This document shows positions 60,124 through 64,000 of a stretch of 64,000 nt of DNA, piece after piece. Position 1 is the stretch's first letter. The number at the start of each line of letters is the position of its first letter. Source of the stretch: Cystobacter ferrugineus (GTDB taxonomy: Bacteria; Myxococcota; Myxococcia; Myxococcales; Myxococcaceae); the NCBI RefSeq assembly GCF_001887355.1, contig NZ_MPIN01000003.1:234611-298610 (forward strand). Reading direction: 5' to 3'. Made by a program: the position numbers and the translations under genes. The notes under the pieces are model-generated. The model did no database searches, was not told the origin of the DNA, and worked only from the letters and a program-made list of their open reading frames with translations.

Positions 60124-61497
60124 ATGAGCAATCTCTATCCCGAAATCAAGGTCGTGCCCCCGGGCCCCAAGGCCCAGGCCGTCATCGAGCAGGACAAGCA
60201 ATTCACCTCGCCTTCCTACATCAAGGAATATCCCCTGGTGGTGGACCGGGGCGAGGGACCCTGGGTGTACGACGTGGATGGCAACCGGTACCTGGACTTC
60301 ATGGCGGGCATCGCCGTGACGTCCACGGGCCATGCCCATCCCCAGGTCGTGCGCGCCATCCAGGAGTCCGCCGCGCGCTTCCTCCACATCTGCGGCACCG
60401 ACTTCTATTACGACTCGTTCGCCAAGCTGTGCGCGAAGCTCGCCAGCTACCTGCCGGGCATGGGGCCCAAGAAGGTCTTCCTGACCAACTCGGGCACCGA
60501 GGCCGTGGAGGGCGCGCTCAAGCTGGCGCGCTACCACACCCGCCGCCAGTACGTCATCGCCTTCAAGGGCGGCTTCCACGGCCGCACCTACGGCGCCATC
60601 TCGCTCAACTCCTCCAAGGTGGCCCAGAGGGCATTCTTCGGACCCCTGGTGCCGGGCGTCATCCACATCCCCTACGCCTACCCGTACCGCTGTCCTCGCG
60701 GGTGCGCGCCCAATGCCTGTGACGAGTCGTGCAACTGCGCCCAGGTGCTGGAGAACGACTGGTTCGTCAACCACGTGGACCCGCGCGAGGTCGCCGCCAT
60801 CTTCATCGAGCCCATCCTCGGCGAGGGCGGTTACGTGGTCCCCCCGGCGAACTTCCTCCGGGAGCTGCGCCGCATCTGCGACAAGCACGGCATCCTGCTC
60901 GTCTTCGATGAGATCCAGTCCGGCATCGGCCGCACCGGCCACATGTTCGCCGCGGAGCACTTCGGGGTGATGCCCGACATCGTCCTGTCCGCCAAGGGCA
61001 TCGCCTCGGGCATGCCCCTGGGCGCCATCATCGCCAAGGAGAGCGTGATGACCTGGCCCCGCGGCTCGCACGGCAGCACCTACGGCGGCAACCCCGTGTG
61101 CTGCGCCGCCGCGCTCGCCACGCTGGAGGTGGTCGAGGGCCTCATGGAGAACGTGCGCACCACGGGCGATCTCCTGATGAAGGGGCTCAGGGATCTCCAG
61201 AAGCGCTTCCCCACCCTGGGCGACGTGCGCGGCGTGGGCCTCATGGTGGGCGCCGAGTTCGTCCATCCCCAGACGCGCGAGCCCGCGAGCGCCTACGTGG
61301 GCGATCTGGAACAGCTCGCCTTCCAGAAGGGCCTGCTCCTGCTGTCGTGTGGCAAGTCCACCATCCGCTTCGCCCCGCCGCTGGTCGTCGGCCCGCACGA
61401 GGTGAACGTGATGCTGCGCATCCTCGAGGAGTGCCTCACCATCCTCGATGACAAGCACCAGATGCGCGCGAAGCCTCCGCTCGACGAGAAGATCTGA
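60124..61497 (+). CDS. Class III aminotransferase, GabT-like
   Basis: A 457-residue PLP enzyme related to 4-aminobutyrate aminotransferase. The PLP Lys is in VLSAKGIASGMPLGA, the Asp in LVFDEIQSGIGRTG, and the cofactor pocket in TNSGTEAVEGALKLAR. An unusual Cys-rich insert, CPRGCAPNACDESCNC, sits between the PLP-phosphate region and the aldehyde pocket; it could bind a metal or form disulfides. ATG 60124 is 12 bases after the dehydrogenase gene. Having two class III aminotransferases in one operon is unusual. Confidence 0.9.
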   Translation: MSNLYPEIKVVPPGPKAQAVIEQDKQFTSPSYIKEYPLVVDRGEGPWVYDVDGNRYLDFMAGIAVTSTGHAHPQVVRAIQESAARFLHICGTDFYYDSFAKLCAKLASYLPGMGPKKVFLTNSGTEAVEGALKLARYHTRRQYVIAFKGGFHGRTYGAISLNSSKVAQRAFFGPLVPGVIHIPYAYPYRCPRGCAPNACDESCNCAQVLENDWFVNHVDPREVAAIFIEPILGEGGYVVPPANFLRELRRICDKHGILLVFDEIQSGIGRTGHMFAAEHFGVMPDIVLSAKGIASGMPLGAIIAKESVMTWPRGSHGSTYGGNPVCCAAALATLEVVEGLMENVRTTGDLLMKGLRDLQKRFPTLGDVRGVGLMVGAEFVHPQTREPASAYVGDLEQLAFQKGLLLLSCGKSTIRFAPPLVVGPHEVNVMLRILEECLTILDDKHQMRAKPPLDEKI

Positions 61498-61507
61498 GGA
61501 CCCGTCC

Positions 61508-62425
61508 ATGTCCACCACGAACAAGCTCTGCTCGATGAAGGAGGCCATCTCCGCCTCCGTCAAGAATGGCAGCTCCCTCGTCATCGACGGTTTCACCCAC
61601 CTCATCTGCTTCGCGGCGGGACATGAAATCATCCGGCAGGGCATCAAGGACCTGACGGCCATCCGGCTCACGCCCGACCTCGTCTATGATCAGCTCATCG
61701 AGGCCGGGTGCGTGAAGAAGCTCGTCTTCAGTTGGGCGGGCAACCCGGGCGTGGGCAGCCTCCACGCCCTGCGCCGCCGCGGAGAGGCCAACTCTCCGCA
61801 GCGCCTGGAGCTGGACGAGTACTCGCACTTCGGCCTGCTCTCGCGCTTCCTCGCCGCGAGCGCCGGCCTGCCCTTCTGGCCCCTCAACAACTACTTCGGC
61901 GGGGACATCGCCCAGGCCAACCCCGCCATCAAGACGGTGCAGTGCCCATACACGGGCCAGACGCTCGCCACCGTCCCCGCGCTCCACCCCGACGTGGCCA
62001 TCATCCACTGCCAGCGCGCGGACGTGGAGGGCAATGCCCAGGTGTGGGGCCTGCTCGGCTCGCAGAAGGAAGTGGCCTTCGCCGCCCGCAAGGTCATCGT
62101 GGTGGCCGAGCAGATCGTCCCCACCGAGGTCATCCGCCGGGATCCCAACCGCACCGTGGTCCCCGGCATCATCGTGAGCCACGTGGTGCACGAGCCCTGG
62201 GGCTGCCACCCGAGCTTCGTGCAGGGCTTCTACGACCGCGACAATGACTTCTACGTGAAGTGGGAGGATATTTCCCGCCAGCCGGAAACCTATCAGGCCT
62301 ACCTCCAGGAGTTCGTCTACGGGGTCAAGGACAGACAGGAATACTTGAAGAAGCTCGAGTCGGGCCTGCTCGACAAGCTCCGGGCCAAGCCGCGCATGAG
62401 CGAGGGGGTGGACTATGGCTACTGA
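61508..62425 (+). CDS. CoA-transferase subunit A
   Basis: A 305-residue alpha subunit of a class I CoA-transferase, of the glutaconate/3-oxoadipate type. Visible marks are SLVIDGFTHLICFAAGHEII, LIEAGCVKKLVFSWAGNPGV, and YFGGDIAQANPAIK, with the later VVAEQIVPTEVIRRDP and a C-terminal tail. ATG 61508 has GAGG eight bases upstream. It overlaps subunit B by 11 bases. Long forms of the A subunit are typical of glutaconate/3-oxoadipate enzymes. Confidence 0.88.
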   Translation: MSTTNKLCSMKEAISASVKNGSSLVIDGFTHLICFAAGHEIIRQGIKDLTAIRLTPDLVYDQLIEAGCVKKLVFSWAGNPGVGSLHALRRRGEANSPQRLELDEYSHFGLLSRFLAASAGLPFWPLNNYFGGDIAQANPAIKTVQCPYTGQTLATVPALHPDVAIIHCQRADVEGNAQVWGLLGSQKEVAFAARKVIVVAEQIVPTEVIRRDPNRTVVPGIIVSHVVHEPWGCHPSFVQGFYDRDNDFYVKWEDISRQPETYQAYLQEFVYGVKDRQEYLKKLESGLLDKLRAKPRMSEGVDYGY

Positions 62426-63188
62426 AACCCAGACAGGCGCCAGCGCGTCCGAGCGCATGGCGTACCGGGCCTCGCAGGAACTGCACGACGGCAACGTGGT
62501 CTTCGTGGGCATCGGCCTGCCCAACCTCGCTTGCAACCTCGCGCGGGCCACGCACGCCCCGGGCCTGTTCATGATCTACGAGTCCGGCGCCGTGGGGGCC
62601 ATCCCCGAGCGGCTGCCGGTGTCCATCGGGGACCCCTCCCTGGTGACGGACTCGCTCGCGGTGGTGAGCCAGGCGGACATCTTCCAGTGCCTGTTGCAGC
62701 GCGGCCACATCGAGGTGGGCTTCCTCGGCGGCGCGCAGGTGGACAAGTGGGGCAACATCAACACCACGGTCATCGGCGACTACGCCAACCCCAAGGTGCG
62801 CCTGCCGGGCAGCGGCGGCGCGTGTGAGATCGCCGTCCACGCCCGGCGGCTGCTCATCATCATGCGCATGAGCAAGCGCACCTTCGTGGAGCGCTGCGAC
62901 TTCGTGACGAGCCCCGGCCATCGCATGAATGGCAAGAGCCGCGCGGAGCTGGGCATGCCCGGAGGGGGGCCGACCTGCCTCATCACCGACCTGGGCGTGA
63001 TGGAGTTCGACGCCACGGGCGAGGCGGTGCTCACCGAGGTGTACCCGGGCGTCACCCCGGAAGCGGTCCAGGCCGCCTGTGGTTGGAAGTTGAAGGTGGC
63101 GGACACGCTGAAGACGGCGTCCGTCCCCGATGACGCGACGTTGCGGCTGCTGCGCGAACGGCTGGATCCGCAGCGGCTGTACCTCTAG
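62415..63188 (+). CDS. CoA-transferase subunit B
   Basis: A 257-residue beta subunit. The catalytic Glu is in FMIYESGAVGAIP (E56), the position that forms the glutamyl-CoA adduct. Other marks are VGFLGGAQVDKWGNINTT and VTSPGHRMNGKSRAELG. The retained Glu argues for real transferase activity, unlike the myxobacterial AibA/AibB paralogues, which decarboxylate glutaconyl-CoA (from memory of that system). It overlaps subunit A and precedes the thiolase by 28 bases. Confidence 0.88.
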   Translation: MATETQTGASASERMAYRASQELHDGNVVFVGIGLPNLACNLARATHAPGLFMIYESGAVGAIPERLPVSIGDPSLVTDSLAVVSQADIFQCLLQRGHIEVGFLGGAQVDKWGNINTTVIGDYANPKVRLPGSGGACEIAVHARRLLIIMRMSKRTFVERCDFVTSPGHRMNGKSRAELGMPGGGPTCLITDLGVMEFDATGEAVLTEVYPGVTPEAVQAACGWKLKVADTLKTASVPDDATLRLLRERLDPQRLYL

Positions 63189-63216
63189 ACACCCCCGCCA
63201 GGGAGCCAGGGCCCCA

Positions 63217-64000
63217 TGTCCGAAGCCTTCATCGTCGACGCCGTCCGCACCCCCATTGGCCGCTACCGGGGAGCCCTCAAGGGCTTCCGCCCGGACGACC
63301 TCGCCGGCCATGTGCTGCGCGAGCTGGTCAAGCGCCAGAACCTGGACCCCGCCCAGGTGGACGAGGTGTTCCTCGGCTGCGCCAACCAGGCGGGCGAGGA
63401 CAACCGCAACGTCGCTCGCATGGCCCTGCTGCTCGCCGGGCTGCCCACGAGCGTGCCTGGCGTGACGGTCAACCGCCTGTGCGCCAGCGGCCTGGAGGCC
63501 ATCATCCAGGCCAGCCGGATGATCCGCCTGGGCGAGGCGGACATCGTCCTGGCCGGAGGCGTGGAGTCCATGACCCGCGCCCCCTGGTCCATGCCCAAGC
63601 CCGAGGACGGCTTCCCCTCGGGCAAGTTCGAGGGCTGGGACACCGCGCTCGGCTGGCGCTACCCCAACCCCAAGCTCGCGGCGCTCTTCCCCCTGGAGCA
63701 GATGGGCGAGACGGCCGAGAACGTGGCCTCGCGCTACAACGTCTCGCGCGAGGACCAGGATCGCTTCGCCCTCGGCTCGCACCAGAAGGCCGTCATCGCC
63801 CAGAAGGAGGGCCGCTTCGCCGACGAGCTCGTCGCGGTGGAGCAGCCCCAGCGCAAGGGCCCCGCCCCGCGCGTGGACGCCGACGAGGGCCCCCGCGCGG
63901 ACACCTCGCTGGAGAAGCTCGCCTCGCTCAAGGCCGCCTTCCGCGAGGGCGGCAGCGTGACGGCGGGCAACTCTTCCACCCTCAACGACGGCGCCTCCGC
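63217..64000 (+). CDS. Acetyl-CoA/3-oxoadipyl-CoA thiolase (partial)
   Basis: The first 261 residues of a thiolase cut by the window end. Catalytic Cys89 is in NRLCASGLEAIIQ; the substrate region has GGVESMTRAPWSMPK and ASRYNVSREDQDRF. PcaF/PaaJ-type 3-oxoadipyl-CoA thiolases and generic acetyl-CoA acetyltransferases both fit. ATG 63217 has AGGGAG ten bases upstream. As the last visible operon gene it would release acetyl-CoA. Confidence 0.9.

Noticed and set aside
61508..63188. AibA/AibB-type glutaconyl-CoA decarboxylase
   Set aside because: The beta subunit keeps the catalytic Glu56 in YESGAVG, and the neighbours are aminotransferases and a thiolase, so CoA-transferase fits better.

Overview
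The window is GC-rich chromosomal DNA that looks like a myxobacterium, probably of the Cystobacter/Archangium branch (inference). Signs are the strong third-position GC bias, many GTG/TTG starts, the C-terminal tail of a myxobacterial-type Ser/Thr kinase at the left edge, several class III nucleotide cyclases, a deoxyhypusine-synthase-like protein, and TTGACA/TAGGGT-type promoters. I see no phage, insertion sequence, CRISPR array, rRNA or tRNA. Most genes are core or lineage-conserved.

Layout. 1-3986: kinase tail and isoleucyl-tRNA synthetase (ileS). 3958-7925: an old tandem duplication of a divergent SDR reductase/LysR regulator pair. It carries along the last bases of ileS, a convergent terminator hairpin and the first bases of the next gene. 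7863-12164: TRIC-type channel, MFS exporter, lipoprotein glycerophosphodiesterase, membrane acyltransferase. 12318-21249: an unusual large protein with a CorA-like membrane tail plus a small helical partner, OsmC, a DHS-like enzyme, a PHP phosphoesterase, a P450 and an orphan chemoreceptor. 21435-30942: complex I genes nuoA-nuoB and nuoC-D-G-H-I. The two blocks are separated by a terminator, an antisense thioesterase and an adenylate cyclase, and each has its own good promoter. A thioredoxin-like ferredoxin follows. nuoE, F and J-N are absent here.

30950-42401: a CHASE2 cyclase whose catalytic residues are replaced, a coiled-coil protein, a five-gene cluster of small membrane proteins with glycine-rich segments, a nuclease-fold protein, an M23 peptidase, an enoyl-CoA hydratase with a TetR regulator, a lipoprotein with calcium-loop-like repeats and an Xre regulator. 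42474-51320 (minus strand): lptD with an AMIN/coiled-coil partner, a lipase-like hydrolase, folC-accD, and a CRP regulator whose stop is one base from a class II cAMP phosphodiesterase gene. 51514-56906: purM-purN, an aminoacyl-protein transferase, a phytoene-desaturase-like oxidoreductase, rpmB and murQ.

57212-64000: a tightly packed catabolic operon of aminotransferase, semialdehyde dehydrogenase, second aminotransferase, two-subunit CoA-transferase and thiolase (cut by the window end). It would convert an amino acid or omega-amino acid through a semialdehyde and a CoA ester to acetyl-CoA. The themes most worth following are cAMP signalling (one intact cyclase, one degenerate cyclase, a CRP-phosphodiesterase pair), the split complex I locus, the fossil-bearing duplication, and three uncharacterised envelope modules.
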